This document shows positions 46,573 through 56,409 of a stretch of DNA of 64,000 nucleotides, piece by piece. The notes under the pieces were generated by a model that saw only the letters and a program-made list of their open reading frames with translations, searched no databases and was not told the DNA's origin. The DNA is from Rapidithrix thailandica. Lineage in GTDB: Bacteria; Bacteroidota; Bacteroidia; Cytophagales; Flammeovirgaceae. The stretch is from positions 423,811 to 487,810 of the forward strand of contig NZ_JBDKWZ010000004.1 of assembly GCF_039710355.1 (NCBI RefSeq), written 5' to 3'. A program made the translations under genes and the position numbers. Each line of letters begins with the position of its first letter. Position 1 is the stretch's first letter.

Positions 46573-47640
46573 TTTGCATACAATTTCACATACAAATACC
46601 CGCTTTTCTCCAAGAAAAACACCTTTCCAAAAGGCGCTCAAAAAACGTCATTTTTACAATGCTAGAAATCTATAAAATGAGGTTGGTCTTTTCTCCATGA
46701 ATTGCATGAAGGCTTGCCCGGCTTTTCGTTCAAAGGGCAGGAAATGACAATCACAATTCCTTTCCCAAGAAAAACCGCTTGGAAGCTGCTAAAAACCCGA
46801 CCTATTCAGATAAGAAATGCATAATCAATTGAAAAGCCTGCCTTCACCGGTGGGATATTACGGCTAGGTATGAGATCTGATTCCAAATAGGTGGTGCTTT
46901 GACCAATACCTTGGGAGAAATACTTCCACCAATTCCACCCTTATTAGTATGTGGACATCAGCAACCGGCAATTCAATGCCTGCCTGCGCAATCACTACAA
47001 TTATGGTCTCGGGACTTTGGTGTACCGGGCAAAATAATCCGGCGGAATCAGGCCGGTTTTCCCACCGGAAATTTCGTCTGAATCCTACCGGTTACTTTCA
47101 TTCAAAGAGCAAAATCATAAAGTTAAATAGGAGTATCCCGGTTCCAAAAAGTTTGGTTGAGTTATTGAATCAGGCGTATGACTTGCCGTATGCCATACGG
47201 TATGGCTTTACCGCCTTTCCAGATGCCTTTGGAAGGATGGGCTGGCGAAGGAGTGGTCATAAAATCAGGAGCAGTAGAAAGATTGATTTACATTACTTGG
47301 CCATAAAATGTTAGAAAGGCTTCGGTAATATTTCAAAATTTACTGGCCAAAAGAATTCCTATTTGAAGGCAAAAAGAGCAATATTCTGCAACAAGTATCC
47401 TTAAAACTATCGCTTTGGCTGCCCTAAAAGCCAAAATCAACAAAAAAGTCTGAGGCATAGCTCTGCGACCGCAGAGGCGTATATCCCATTTGCTAGAGGA
47501 CAGTACAGACTTAAGGTATGTAAAAGGCATTGCATAAAAGCAGCAAAACCACAGAAATATACAAGCAAGCAGTTATTAAAATCAGAAGAAAATAAAAAAT
47601 TTGCTAGATTAGTAGTGAAAATATAGTGTAAATAAACACT
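46573..47640. other. 1.1-kb stretch with no supported gene
   Basis: Several short frames (for example 46949-47314 plus and 47333-47530 minus) show no recognisable motif and no clear start. Composition is mixed, with short coding-like patches such as CLRNHYNYGLG near 46980 interrupted by stops, so decayed genes are likely. It separates the core region from the accessory one. Confidence 0.45.
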
Positions 47641-47665
47641 ACTAGTGGTGTTTATTCAATTGTTG
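47610..47665 (+). repeat. Cassette-boundary repeat upstream of the Crp-like gene
   Basis: AATAAACAC and GTGTTTATT form a hairpin, followed by CAATTGTTGTACGCAAGCT. A closely similar block lies at 56410-56440 before another accessory gene (GTTTATACAAATGTTGTGTG then CAAGCT). Both precede a gene start by 20-45 bp and end in a GTTGT core, as the right ends of integron-like cassettes do. Confidence 0.5.
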
Positions 47666-47696
47666 TACGCAAGCTGAAAAAAATGCATACCAAAAA

Positions 47697-48260
47697 ATGA
47701 ACATCGACCAAATACTGGATAAAATACATCCCATTAACTCTTCATCCAAACTCAAGTTAATCGAAAATTTTGATGAAATAAGTTTTCCAAAAAATCACAT
47801 CATAATACATTCAAACAAGGTTGAAAAAAAAATCTATTTTATAAAAAAAGGAATTGCACGTACTTTTTCCAATACAGATGACAATGAAGTTACCATTGCT
47901 TTTGGCGAAGAAGGCGATACAATCATTTCATTAAAAAGCTATATTCTTAATCAAAGTGGGTATGAAAATATCGAATTATTAGAAGACTGCGAACTCTATA
48001 AAATTAGCGCTGCAAATCTTCAAAGTTTATTTTCAACAGATATTGATATTGCAAATTGGGGTAGAAAATTTGCGGAACAAGAACTTATAAAAGCAGAGCA
48101 AAGGTTTATATCAAATCAGCTCGGAACAGCAACAGAACGCTACATTGAACTCTTAAAAGAACACCCTACTTTAATACAAAGAGTTCCACTTGGACTCATT
48201 GCTTCTTACTTAGGCATTACACAAGTAAGTTTAAGTAGAATAAGAGCAAATATTAAATGA
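47697..48260 (+). CDS. Crp/Fnr family transcriptional regulator
   Basis: 187 residues. N-terminal cyclic-nucleotide-binding-like beta roll (about 20-115) without the conserved Arg/Ser phosphate cassette of CRP, then a C-terminal helix-turn-helix (VPLGLIASYLGITQVSLSRI). It lacks Fnr cysteines. Members of this Bacteroidota group often control an adjacent gene. Here an SMR exporter and a GNAT gene follow in the same orientation, so it may regulate them. Confidence 0.88.
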   Translation: MNIDQILDKIHPINSSSKLKLIENFDEISFPKNHIIIHSNKVEKKIYFIKKGIARTFSNTDDNEVTIAFGEEGDTIISLKSYILNQSGYENIELLEDCELYKISAANLQSLFSTDIDIANWGRKFAEQELIKAEQRFISNQLGTATERYIELLKEHPTLIQRVPLGLIASYLGITQVSLSRIRANIK

Positions 48261-48332
48261 GTTTCATTTTTTATCATTTGTTAAATTTTCCTTCAAACCT
48301 TATTAAGATCTTTGTCCAAAAGTTAAAAAGTA

Positions 48333-48662
48333 ATGAATTGGATAATTTTAATTATTGCAGGTTTGTTTGAAGTTACCTTTGCATTTTGTTTAGGAAAAGC
48401 AAAAGAAACATCAGGAAATGAAATGTATCTATGGTATGCAGGTTTTTTAGTCACACTTGCGATTAGTATGGGGCTTTTAATGAAAGTTACCCAAACGTTA
48501 CCAATTGGAACTGCTTATACAATTTGGACAGGAATTGGGGCAGTTGGTACTGTTCTCGTAGGTATATTAGTATTTAAAGAACCTGCAACGTTTCTGCGAA
48601 TACTATTTCTCACAACTTTAATTGGTTCGATTGTGGGCTTAAAAGCCGTTTCAACCCATTAA
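48333..48662 (+). CDS. Small multidrug resistance (SMR) family exporter, Gdx/SugE-like
   Basis: 109 residues, four membrane helices. The essential proton- and substrate-coupling glutamate is E13 in AGLFEVTFA. GTAYTIWTGIGAVGT in helix 3 is the family signature, and its form is closer to SugE/Gdx guanidinium exporters than to EmrE. It works as an antiparallel dimer in the inner membrane. It lies 72 bp after the regulator and 11 bp before the GNAT gene. Confidence 0.9.
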   Translation: MNWIILIIAGLFEVTFAFCLGKAKETSGNEMYLWYAGFLVTLAISMGLLMKVTQTLPIGTAYTIWTGIGAVGTVLVGILVFKEPATFLRILFLTTLIGSIVGLKAVSTH

Positions 48663-48673
48663 ATAAATAAAGT

Positions 48674-49192
48674 ATGGAAATATCTATCAGAAAAATATCT
48701 ACCAACGATATTAGTGAATTGCAAAAGATTGGAAAACTCACATTTGCCGAAACTTTTTCTTCAGGAAACAGCGAAGAGAATATGAAAGAATATTTGGAAT
48801 CTGGGTTTTCAACCGAAAAACTAACTGCGGAACTGACCGACCAAAATGCTGAGTTTTACTTTGCGGAACTTGACAAAAAAGCAATTGGATATTTAAAAGT
48901 AAATGTTGGTCAATCTCAAACTGAAATAAAAGACAAAAACACACTCGAAATTGAGCGGATTTATGTGCTAAAAGAATTTCACGGAAAACAAGTTGGACAA
49001 TTTCTTTATAACAAAGCGATTGAATTGGCGAAAGAAAAAAATGTGAAATATGTTTGGTTGGGAGTTTGGGAACAAAACCCAAGAGCAATCCGATTTTATG
49101 AGAAAAATGGATTTAAAACGTTCGACAAGCACATTTTCAAACTCGGAAATGATGAACAAACCGACATAATGATGAAACTAAAGCTGAATTAA
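48674..49192 (+). CDS. GNAT family N-acetyltransferase
   Basis: 172 residues. The acetyl-CoA loop is HGKQVGQFLYNKAIELA (Q..G.G/A-like form), with IERIYVLKEFHG before it and an NPRAIRFYEKNGF end, typical of GNAT. The N-terminus (ISIRKISTNDISELQKI) resembles PaiA-like polyamine acetyltransferases. Cytoplasmic; the acceptor is unknown. With the SMR pump it may form a detoxification unit. An attC-like inverted repeat starts a few bases after its stop. Confidence 0.88.
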   Translation: MEISIRKISTNDISELQKIGKLTFAETFSSGNSEENMKEYLESGFSTEKLTAELTDQNAEFYFAELDKKAIGYLKVNVGQSQTEIKDKNTLEIERIYVLKEFHGKQVGQFLYNKAIELAKEKNVKYVWLGVWEQNPRAIRFYEKNGFKTFDKHIFKLGNDEQTDIMMKLKLN

Positions 49193-49202
49193 AAAAGCCA
49201 TT

Positions 49203-49335
49203 AGCTAACAATGTATATAAGCAATAGCGGTTTAAGTGTTAATTTGAACCGCTTTTAATTTAAGTACCTTGTAAACCGAACAGTAAGTGCATAAAATCCG
49301 CTACTGCTCATACTCGAGACCGTTGTAAGTCATGC
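49203..49335 (+). repeat. attC-like inverted repeat 1
   Basis: The left arm contains CTAACAATGTATATAAGCAA then TAGCGG; the right arm, read in reverse complement, contains CTTACAACGGTC, then TATGAGCAGTAGCGG. An inner hairpin AGCGGTT/AACCGCT follows the left arm. It starts with a TAACA core, ends with GTTGTAAG, and begins 11 bp after the GNAT stop. It closely resembles the repeat at 58700-58836. Confidence 0.65.
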
Positions 49336-49359
49336 TTTTAATGACATCGATGAATGTAG

Positions 49360-49830
49360 ATACCCCGAAATTTGGGACAGTTTTAGTAAATTTAGATACC
49401 TGAATTTACTAAAATGACACGAAGGAAATTTACATCGGCTTTTAAGACAAAGGTAGTTTTGGAAACCTTAAATAGAGAGACTGGCCGAACTCGCTCAGAA
49501 GTATGAAGTACAACCCATCCAAATCAGGGCCTGGAAACGCGAGTTCTTGGAGGTTGCGTCAGAGGTTTTTGAAAAAGGAAAAAAGAGTAAAAAAAGTGAG
49601 TCCGAACAGGGGAAAGACCGTCTTTCAAAAACAATTGGTCAACTCAAAATCGAAGTTGATTTTTTAAAGGACGCTTTGTCCTGAATAAATCGCTTTCCGA
49701 GTGAAGGTTATTGATTGACAAGGCGCACCGGAGTTTGAGTATCAAACGGCCATGGATATTTTTGTCAGAGCGAAACGGGAAAATCGCTGCGAGTCCAAAG
49801 AAGGATCCGGCTACCTGAATGGTCACAGCC
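49360..49830 (+). mobile_element. Decayed IS3-family insertion sequence
   Basis: OrfA starts at 49414 with TRRKFTSAFKTKVVLETLN, the N-terminus of IS3-type HTH transposases. A frameshift near 49475 sends this frame to a stop, while the next frame continues with LAELAQKYEVQP and IQIRAWK to a TGA at 49682-49684. A short OrfB-like start follows (LLIDKAHRSLSIKRP), then is lost. A palindrome (TTTAGTAAATT/GAATTTACTAAA) lies just upstream of OrfA. The DDE catalytic domain is missing, so it cannot transpose by itself. Confidence 0.8.
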
Positions 49831-50091
49831 AAGAACACCTGTCATGGGTGCAACACCGGTTCGGATAGACGGTTCATCGCTTGGTTTTTATAAAAAACTT
49901 GAAGGCTTCTTTTGATCAAAACAGCTTTTTCAAAGTGTGTGAGCCAAAAGCACCAAGGGTAGTCACATTCATTGATTTAATGAAGTGATGATACGTTTTA
50001 ACCATAATTTATATTAATTCTAAATAATTGCTATATTTGTGAATATAAAAATATAACGCGATTTTCTATCAAGAACAATATAAAATATTAC

Positions 50092-50604
50092 TTGGACCAG
50101 GAGCTGCTTTTTGAAGAGCTCTACCGCTCTTATTGGAAAAAGCTATATGCTTTTTGCTACGCCAAAACCAAGAACCATGAAGTAGCTGAAGAAATTGTTC
50201 AAGATGTTTTTATCGCTCTTTGGAAGCGCGCTGACAAAATTGTTTTCTCCCCAAAAACCGAAAATTATTTAATAAAATCTACCCGAAACAAGATTGTAGA
50301 TTATTACCGCGCAAAAAAAGAGCAACAAACTACAACTATCTCTCAATGTACATTATGTGACGAAAAGGGTTTCGGTATGGATACCGTTGCACATAATTTG
50401 GCGGTAGATGAGTTCTTAGAGAAAGATTTACAGTTGCTTGTAAATCAATTACCTTGTCGCTGTCAAGAAGTTTATCGCTTAAGCAGAGAAAAGCACCTTA
50501 CTACGTCTGAAATTGCAGAGCAATTAAATATTTCTCAAAAGACAGTAAAAAATCATCTTACCAAAGCACTATCCTTTATTAATAAACATTTGAAGGTTGT
50601 TTGA
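50092..50604 (+). CDS. RNA polymerase sigma-70 factor, ECF (FecI-like)
   Basis: 170 residues from a TTG start; no in-frame ATG exists nearby upstream. Region 2 (LFEELYRSYWKKLYAFCYA, then AEEIVQDVFIALWKR) and region 4 (TTSEIAEQLNISQKTVKNHL) are clear. It pairs with the FecR-like anti-sigma gene 242 bp downstream and the TonB receptor after it, the usual cell-surface signalling cassette in which ligand binding at the receptor frees the sigma factor to transcribe the uptake genes. Confidence 0.9.
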   Translation: MDQELLFEELYRSYWKKLYAFCYAKTKNHEVAEEIVQDVFIALWKRADKIVFSPKTENYLIKSTRNKIVDYYRAKKEQQTTTISQCTLCDEKGFGMDTVAHNLAVDEFLEKDLQLLVNQLPCRCQEVYRLSREKHLTTSEIAEQLNISQKTVKNHLTKALSFINKHLKVV

Positions 50605-50846
50605 TTTTTTTACCCAAGGCAGGGCCATATCAACCGTCAAATGTCGGGTAAAGCCGGTTTGATTTTATTCTGACCTCTTCCGTGGCGAACTGCCATTTAT
50701 CCTGGCGTTCTTATTATTTCTTGCCACTTGCCAGGTTATGGCTGTTTCTTTCCAAGAAAAGATTTTACACGGTATTAGAAAATTGACAGGTCAGTAGGAC
50801 CCCCCTCAGCATTTTACGTTCCTATATATAACATTGAGTTTTTTAT

Positions 50847-51770
50847 ATGGACATTACACCGGAACTTTTAGCAAAGTATGTAAATGGAGATTGCACAGAG
50901 GCAGAGGCGAGAGCTGTAGAACAATGGCTCAATTATAATGGAGGGCTTGAGGGGTTAAAAGATAATGTTGAAACATCTCCTCATCTGGAAGAAAAACTAT
51001 GGAAGAATATTAAAACAGCTACCATAGTGGCTAGCTCGACAACAAGAAAGAGCAACTTCTTTCGGATGAAAAGCTGGAGTGTGGCAGCATCTATCACTAT
51101 AATTATCGCCATTACATCTTATTTGCTGTTAAACCAAACCACTATGTATAAAACAAATACTGGTGAAGTAAAAACTGTGATGCTTAGCGATAGCACAAAA
51201 GTTATACTCAATGTAGCCTCTTCTCTTCAGTTATCAAACGGTTTTGGTAAAAGCAATCGTAAGGTCACCTTAAATGGGGAAGCTTATTTTGAGGTTAAAA
51301 AAGATTCTTTGCTCCCTTTTATCATCAATACCCATGAGTCTGTAACTAAGGTTTTAGGAACAAAGTTTAATTTGTCGGCTTATGTAGGCGAAGCCAACAC
51401 GCTAACGCTTGACGAGGGAACGGTGTTCTTCTATGATAAAAGGAAAGGACCAGCGAGCGGGTTACCCCTTACTCCTAACGAACAGGTTGTACTTCAAAAA
51501 GACAGTCTCATAAAAAATACCATCCATCAATTCCACCATGCCGCTTGGATAAACAGAAAATTGGTTTTTGAAAATCAATCCTTCGCTTTGGTTGTAAAAG
51601 AGCTGGAACGGTTTTACGGCTATACGATTGAAGTCAAAAAGCAAAGCTTAAATACCAGAAGGTATAACGGAACTCATTCAAACCAATCAATAGAAGCTTT
51701 ACTTCAAGACATAGGCTTTGTACTGGACTTTAAATTCAGGAAAACAAATAATAGAATACTAATCTTTTAA
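50847..51770 (+). CDS. FecR family anti-sigma regulator
   Basis: 307 residues. The cytoplasmic N-terminus (about 1-75) is followed by one membrane helix (about 77-95, VAASITIIIAITSYLLL) and a periplasmic FecR domain with TNTGEVKTVMLSDSTKVILN, GEAYFEVKKD and VLGTKFNLSAY. The last 60 residues match the C-terminal domain that contacts the receptor STN domain (LERFYGYTIEV). It relays receptor occupancy to the sigma factor encoded upstream. Confidence 0.92.
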   Translation: MDITPELLAKYVNGDCTEAEARAVEQWLNYNGGLEGLKDNVETSPHLEEKLWKNIKTATIVASSTTRKSNFFRMKSWSVAASITIIIAITSYLLLNQTTMYKTNTGEVKTVMLSDSTKVILNVASSLQLSNGFGKSNRKVTLNGEAYFEVKKDSLLPFIINTHESVTKVLGTKFNLSAYVGEANTLTLDEGTVFFYDKRKGPASGLPLTPNEQVVLQKDSLIKNTIHQFHHAAWINRKLVFENQSFALVVKELERFYGYTIEVKKQSLNTRRYNGTHSNQSIEALLQDIGFVLDFKFRKTNNRILIF

Positions 51771-51780
51771 ATAGGCAAAA

Positions 51781-52044
51781 AATGAAGTGGTAACAAGAAA
51801 AAGTAAAATAAAAAAACCAGCATTCCGTCGGCAAACTTTATGCTGGTTGTAGTGCAATTCAATCCTAACACAGGATAAAATAACAACTATAAAGATATGA
51901 ATATATATACTTCAAAAAAAATGAAATGATAACAAGAAAAAGGTAAAGTAAAAAAACCAGCATTCCGTCGGCAAAACTTTGTGCTGGTTATAGTGCAATT
52001 CAATCCTAACACAAGAGAAAATAACAAACCGTAAAGATATGAAT
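51781..52044 (+). repeat. Tandemly duplicated leader of the TonB receptor gene
   Basis: Copy 1 spans 51781-51902 and copy 2 spans 51920-52044, about 85-90% identical. Each begins AATGAA.TG.TAACAAGAAA, contains a hairpin AACCAGCA...TGCTGGTT (51815-51848 and 51955-51989), and ends TAAAGATATGAAT, where ATG is a start codon. In copy 1 that ATG (51897) opens a ten-codon frame that stops at 51929; in copy 2 it is the receptor start (52039). Confidence 0.85.
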
Positions 52045-54774
52045 AATACATTTCATGCAGCTGTTTTTCGAGCTGCTGCTAAGGTCATTCTTCTAGTGAC
52101 TCTTTGTCTTACCACCCATGTGATATTTGCCCAAAACACTATACTTGACAAGGAAATATCGATCACTTTTAAAAATGACAATTTAACCAGTGCCCTTAAA
52201 AAACTTGAAGAAAAAGCAAGCTGTAACTTTTCTTTTGAATCAATGGCTTCGGAAGAAAACAGAACCGTTACCAAAAGTTATACTAAAACGTCACTAAGAG
52301 AAATTCTTAACGAGATACTGGTTCAGTATCAAATATATTATCGGATTCGCGGCAATACCATATTCATACAAAAAAATGCTAAAAAAGGACGATTAACCGG
52401 TACTATTTTAGACAAAGAGGGCAATCTGATACCTTTCTCATCAATAATCCTAAAAGGGACTCATTTTGGCGCTTCTTCTGATAAGGATGGAAATTATAGC
52501 TTTTATGCCCCCGAGGGAAATTACTTCGTAGTCGCTTCATCGATAGGATTTAAAAGTGTTTCTAAAACAGTAGCTATTGATACGGATAAGACTACTACGC
52601 TAAATTTTGTCTTAAACGAGTCTACAGAAAATTTAGACGAAGTAGTCGTCACAGGAACACGAGAACAAGGCTACATTGTACCCTATACCAATGCCCTCCT
52701 GACACCTATTAAAACGGTTGAAGCCCCTGCTTCAATATCGATTCTGAGTGACAACTTCTTAGAAGATATCGGTGCCAGAAACATAAGCACTGTGGTTACC
52801 TATGTTCCCGGAGTTAGTAATGCGGATAACGGTGGAGGGCAAGTTGAAAATGTAATCATCAGAGGTTTTCCACAATCTGAAAATTATATAAATGGCATTA
52901 GACAGTATAGAACGCCTGAAGGGATAAGAGCTATTGAAACTATTGAAAGGGTGCAGATACTAAAAGGTCCTGCGGGGGTTGAGGCATCGGTGACCTCCCC
53001 TGGAGGTTTCATGAATATAATTACGAAGAAGCCTAAAGACACTTTTGCCGCTGAGGTGTTTTTGGGAGGTGGAAACCACAACTTCTTACGTGCCGGTGGG
53101 GATGTTACCGGATCTCTAGTAAAAGATAAGCTTAAAGGTCGCATCATTGCCGGTTATCAACAAAGGCAGTTTTGGAGAGATGGTCAAGGCAAAAGACCTT
53201 ATGTTACCATAGCACCCTCTGTAGACTGGAAAATAATCAATAATACTAACCTTATTGTCGAATACGAATACAACTGGGCCAATGATCCCCTTGACAGAGG
53301 GACGATATACCTGGAAGGGGCCGGGTTAAAAGATAATTTTTTACCCAGGACCTTTACCTTTCATGGTGATGATGATGACTATAAAATAAAGTCTAACCGA
53401 CTGGATCTGTCTTTAAACCATAAATTAAGCGATAAAATAACGGTCAGTTTAAAGTACCATAATTTCTCTCAAAAAACTCAAGAATCCTCCTTTAGAAATG
53501 CCGATGCTGAGGCCGGTTACGGTCCGCTTTTTAAAGAAGATGGGGTAACTTTCTCGGGGCAATCGGTAGTACCGGTATTTTTTGCCGAAGTAGGAGCCGA
53601 TTTAAAAACCGAAACTACCCAACTAAACATCACCGGAAATTTCACCAACGAAGGTATAGGACATATTTTTTATCTCGGGGGAAGTCTGGCAAATAGCAAA
53701 GCTACCTATGTTGATGCCGATAGAGATTTTATATATGGCATTTTCGAAAATCAGATAGATGTATTTCACCCGAACAACAACCAAAAACCTACTAAAGTAG
53801 GGGAAAATGTTCGTCCAAATTTTGTTGTAGGCGATGACATTAGTTCGGTTTTTGGCCAATGGACGGGTCAATGGGCTCCAAAATTCAGGACGGTTGTTAG
53901 CTTACGATACGATAAAATCAAAGTGCTTTCTGAGCAGAGTATAGATGGTATTGGAGCCAAAGCTTTAGCTATGCTGGAAAATCAAAACGCACCTAATCCG
54001 ATCAGGCTATACAATGGTTCTTATGAAGATGAACTAATTTCTTTGAGACTGGGATCGTCATATGATATTTCTGAATCTCTCACAGGCTTCATCGGATATT
54101 CTTCGTCTTCAGAACCACAAAGCGGGGTAACCCGCAAAGGAAAGGCCATTGAACCTATCAGAGCCAACTCTTTTGAAGGCGGATTAAAATGGCTGTTATT
54201 TAATGACAAAGCCATGGCAACAACATCTGTCTATTTCTTAGAGAGAAAAAATATTGCTGTCTCAGACCCTCAAAACACCCCGGAAGAAAGGTTTTTATTG
54301 CCACTAGGTAGTGCTCAAATTAAAGGAATAGAAGTAGAACTTACGGGAAAATTAACTAAAGACCTTTCTTTCTTTGGCGGTATGAGTGTTCAAGACTCAG
54401 AAGTGACAGAAAGTGATAAAGATATTGTAGGAAATAGGTTTGCTAACATCCCGCTTTTTCAATTCAGCGGATTTGCTAATTACAATGCCGAAAGTATTGG
54501 CTTGCCAGGCCTGGACTTAGGCTTAGGAGTCGTACACCAAGGTGAGCGTGAAGCCAATAGCGGCAACCAATACCAATTGCCAGCCTACACCCGTTTTGAC
54601 CTGGCCTTGGGGTACACATTCAAGAATGATTTACAAATACGCGGTAACCTATTCAATGTTTTTGATACCGTATATTACACCTCGGCTCAAGACAATATTT
54701 TAAGAGGTTCTGACCAAATTATGGTAGGAGATAAAAGATTGTTCCAAATAACACTAACCAAAAAATGGCGCTAA
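52039..54774 (+). CDS. TonB-dependent siderophore receptor with STN signalling domain
   Basis: 911 residues. Signal peptide (1-31), STN domain (about 33-112; ISITFKNDNLTSALKKLEEK), carboxypeptidase-like domain (about 117-185), TonB box-like LDEVVVTGTREQ, plug (VIIRGFPQSENYINGIR, IERVQILKGPAGVEAS) and barrel ending at KKWR. The STN domain shows that it is a signalling transducer that works with the FecI/FecR pair upstream. The likely cargo is a ferric siderophore. Its end overlaps the PepSY gene by 10 bp. Confidence 0.95.
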   Translation: MNNTFHAAVFRAAAKVILLVTLCLTTHVIFAQNTILDKEISITFKNDNLTSALKKLEEKASCNFSFESMASEENRTVTKSYTKTSLREILNEILVQYQIYYRIRGNTIFIQKNAKKGRLTGTILDKEGNLIPFSSIILKGTHFGASSDKDGNYSFYAPEGNYFVVASSIGFKSVSKTVAIDTDKTTTLNFVLNESTENLDEVVVTGTREQGYIVPYTNALLTPIKTVEAPASISILSDNFLEDIGARNISTVVTYVPGVSNADNGGGQVENVIIRGFPQSENYINGIRQYRTPEGIRAIETIERVQILKGPAGVEASVTSPGGFMNIITKKPKDTFAAEVFLGGGNHNFLRAGGDVTGSLVKDKLKGRIIAGYQQRQFWRDGQGKRPYVTIAPSVDWKIINNTNLIVEYEYNWANDPLDRGTIYLEGAGLKDNFLPRTFTFHGDDDDYKIKSNRLDLSLNHKLSDKITVSLKYHNFSQKTQESSFRNADAEAGYGPLFKEDGVTFSGQSVVPVFFAEVGADLKTETTQLNITGNFTNEGIGHIFYLGGSLANSKATYVDADRDFIYGIFENQIDVFHPNNNQKPTKVGENVRPNFVVGDDISSVFGQWTGQWAPKFRTVVSLRYDKIKVLSEQSIDGIGAKALAMLENQNAPNPIRLYNGSYEDELISLRLGSSYDISESLTGFIGYSSSSEPQSGVTRKGKAIEPIRANSFEGGLKWLLFNDKAMATTSVYFLERKNIAVSDPQNTPEERFLLPLGSAQIKGIEVELTGKLTKDLSFFGGMSVQDSEVTESDKDIVGNRFANIPLFQFSGFANYNAESIGLPGLDLGLGVVHQGEREANSGNQYQLPAYTRFDLALGYTFKNDLQIRGNLFNVFDTVYYTSAQDNILRGSDQIMVGDKRLFQITLTKKWR

Positions 54775-56063
54775 AGTTTAAGCGAAAAACATTCTATAAC
54801 ATCCACTCTTGGGTGGGTATTACTGCCGGACTATTATTATTTATCATATGTTGGTCCGGCAGTATTGCCGTATTTTCAAATGAAATCGACTGGCTTCTCA
54901 ATCCAAACATTCAGAGTAACTTTACTACCACACATAACCAGCCCGTTGATTGGCAAAAAGCCTATGATTCTTTTCACAACAGATACCCTGACGCAAAACT
55001 TGGAGAGTTAACCGAGCCCCCAAAAAGCGGCTACTCTATTAATGGATGGGGTCGAAAAGCGAGTGGCCAGCTTTTCCGGTTTTACCTTGACCCTGCATCC
55101 TATCAAATTAAAGCAGAGACTACTTATTTCAATGTGCAACGCTTTTTCAGAAGCTTTCACATGTCTTTATTTGACCCTCGTGTCTCACAGATTTTCGGGG
55201 TAAACCTTGGGTATTTTATAGTAGGATGTTTTGGGTTGATTTTAATGGTTTCAACAATTACGGGCTTTTTATTTTACAAGAAATGGCGTTCGGGTTTTTT
55301 TCAATTGAACCTAAATAAAGGAGCTCGTAGGCTTTGGTCAGATGCACATAAATTAATCGGGCTTTGGTCGCTGTGGTTTGGCTTATTGATAGGAATAACC
55401 GGGACCTGGTACTTGCTAGAATGGTGGCTGCCAGAACCTCCTCACGTTGATACTTCGGAGAGGGTTATTAAAGACAAAGAAACCTATCTGAGCATAGATC
55501 AATTGACAAAGCTTGCGAACAACAAATATCCCGAACTGAAAATTCAACGCCTATTCTTTCATAATTATGATAAAGGACTTCTTTCCTTTGAAGGGGATGA
55601 TGGCTCACTGCTAGTGCGTAAACGAACAGCCCATATTATTCTCGATACCCAAAGCGGAAAGGCAATCGAACTACAAAAGCCTAAAAACCTTCCGGTTTAT
55701 GAAAGATGGTGGGAAACGGTTGATTTATTGCATTTTGGAAATTTTGCCGGGCTTTGGTCCAAAGGGCTCTATTTTATTTTTGGTATAGCCCTATCCATTC
55801 TGTCTCTTACGGGAGCTTACCTACAGGCCCAGCGCCAAAAATTAAAATCCGGGGTAAAAAAAGCCAGAAAATCCATTATTGTGGCATACATCTTTACTGT
55901 CTTAATTTTAGGATTGGCCGTATGGGGAGGAATCAATGAGATAACGGGTTATGGCATTAACGGCAACTGGCCTCAAACACCTACGTCAGTAGTATGCTTT
56001 ATAGGTTTATGGATAATCGTCACGGTGTATATTCTCACTCTTTGGATGAAAAAGGTAAAATAA
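54765..56063 (+). CDS. PepSY-associated transmembrane protein (siderophore-linked reductase-like)
   Basis: 432 residues with membrane helices at about 12-34, 155-180, 200-222, 330-350, 370-392 and 405-425. The N-terminal KRKTFYNIHSWVGITAGLLLF and a late LWSDAHKLIGLWSLWF carry the histidines conserved in PepSY_TM proteins. Family members are encoded with siderophore receptors and are thought to reduce ferric iron or release it in the periplasm. The 10-bp overlap with the receptor gene ties it to this cassette. Confidence 0.9.
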   Translation: MALKFKRKTFYNIHSWVGITAGLLLFIICWSGSIAVFSNEIDWLLNPNIQSNFTTTHNQPVDWQKAYDSFHNRYPDAKLGELTEPPKSGYSINGWGRKASGQLFRFYLDPASYQIKAETTYFNVQRFFRSFHMSLFDPRVSQIFGVNLGYFIVGCFGLILMVSTITGFLFYKKWRSGFFQLNLNKGARRLWSDAHKLIGLWSLWFGLLIGITGTWYLLEWWLPEPPHVDTSERVIKDKETYLSIDQLTKLANNKYPELKIQRLFFHNYDKGLLSFEGDDGSLLVRKRTAHIILDTQSGKAIELQKPKNLPVYERWWETVDLLHFGNFAGLWSKGLYFIFGIALSILSLTGAYLQAQRQKLKSGVKKARKSIIVAYIFTVLILGLAVWGGINEITGYGINGNWPQTPTSVVCFIGLWIIVTVYILTLWMKKVK

Positions 56064-56409
56064 GTGTTGGCATACTCTTAGCATATAGCCGCCCCGGACT
56101 TTGCGGCCGGGGCCGTTATATCATATTTTAAAGAGGGGCCATGGAAGTTTAGCCCATATGTTGAGCGCTATACTCATAAGAGCATGCCTAAACCCCATCA
56201 CTTTGGCTAAAGAACGGGAAATTTACTATATAGAACGCCCTGAAAAGCCCTTTAGGCAGCCAACACTTATTGAAAAAGGGGGGCAGTATATCGCAAAGCC
56301 TACTTTTCAAAAACAACAGAAATTTACGCATATATCACCAAAAAAAGGAATGGGAAAAATTGTAAGTCCGCCCGAACAATTGGATATTTAGAGATGGAAA
56401 ATAAACGCA
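56064..56409. other. Intergenic stretch with one repeat terminus
   Basis: About 350 bp. It contains TAAGAGCATGCCTAAACC at 56177-56194, a terminus of the dispersed element, followed by a CATCACTTTGG segment similar to the interior of the 61601 copy. A frame covering 56101-56391 has no recognisable feature and I do not accept it as a gene. Confidence 0.5.

Noticed and set aside
46949..47314. 121-residue plus-strand frame
   Set aside because: Composition is not convincingly coding; other frames in the same stretch look equally plausible, so it is treated as decayed sequence.
56101..56391. 96-residue plus-strand frame
   Set aside because: No recognisable motif, and it crosses a repeat terminus.
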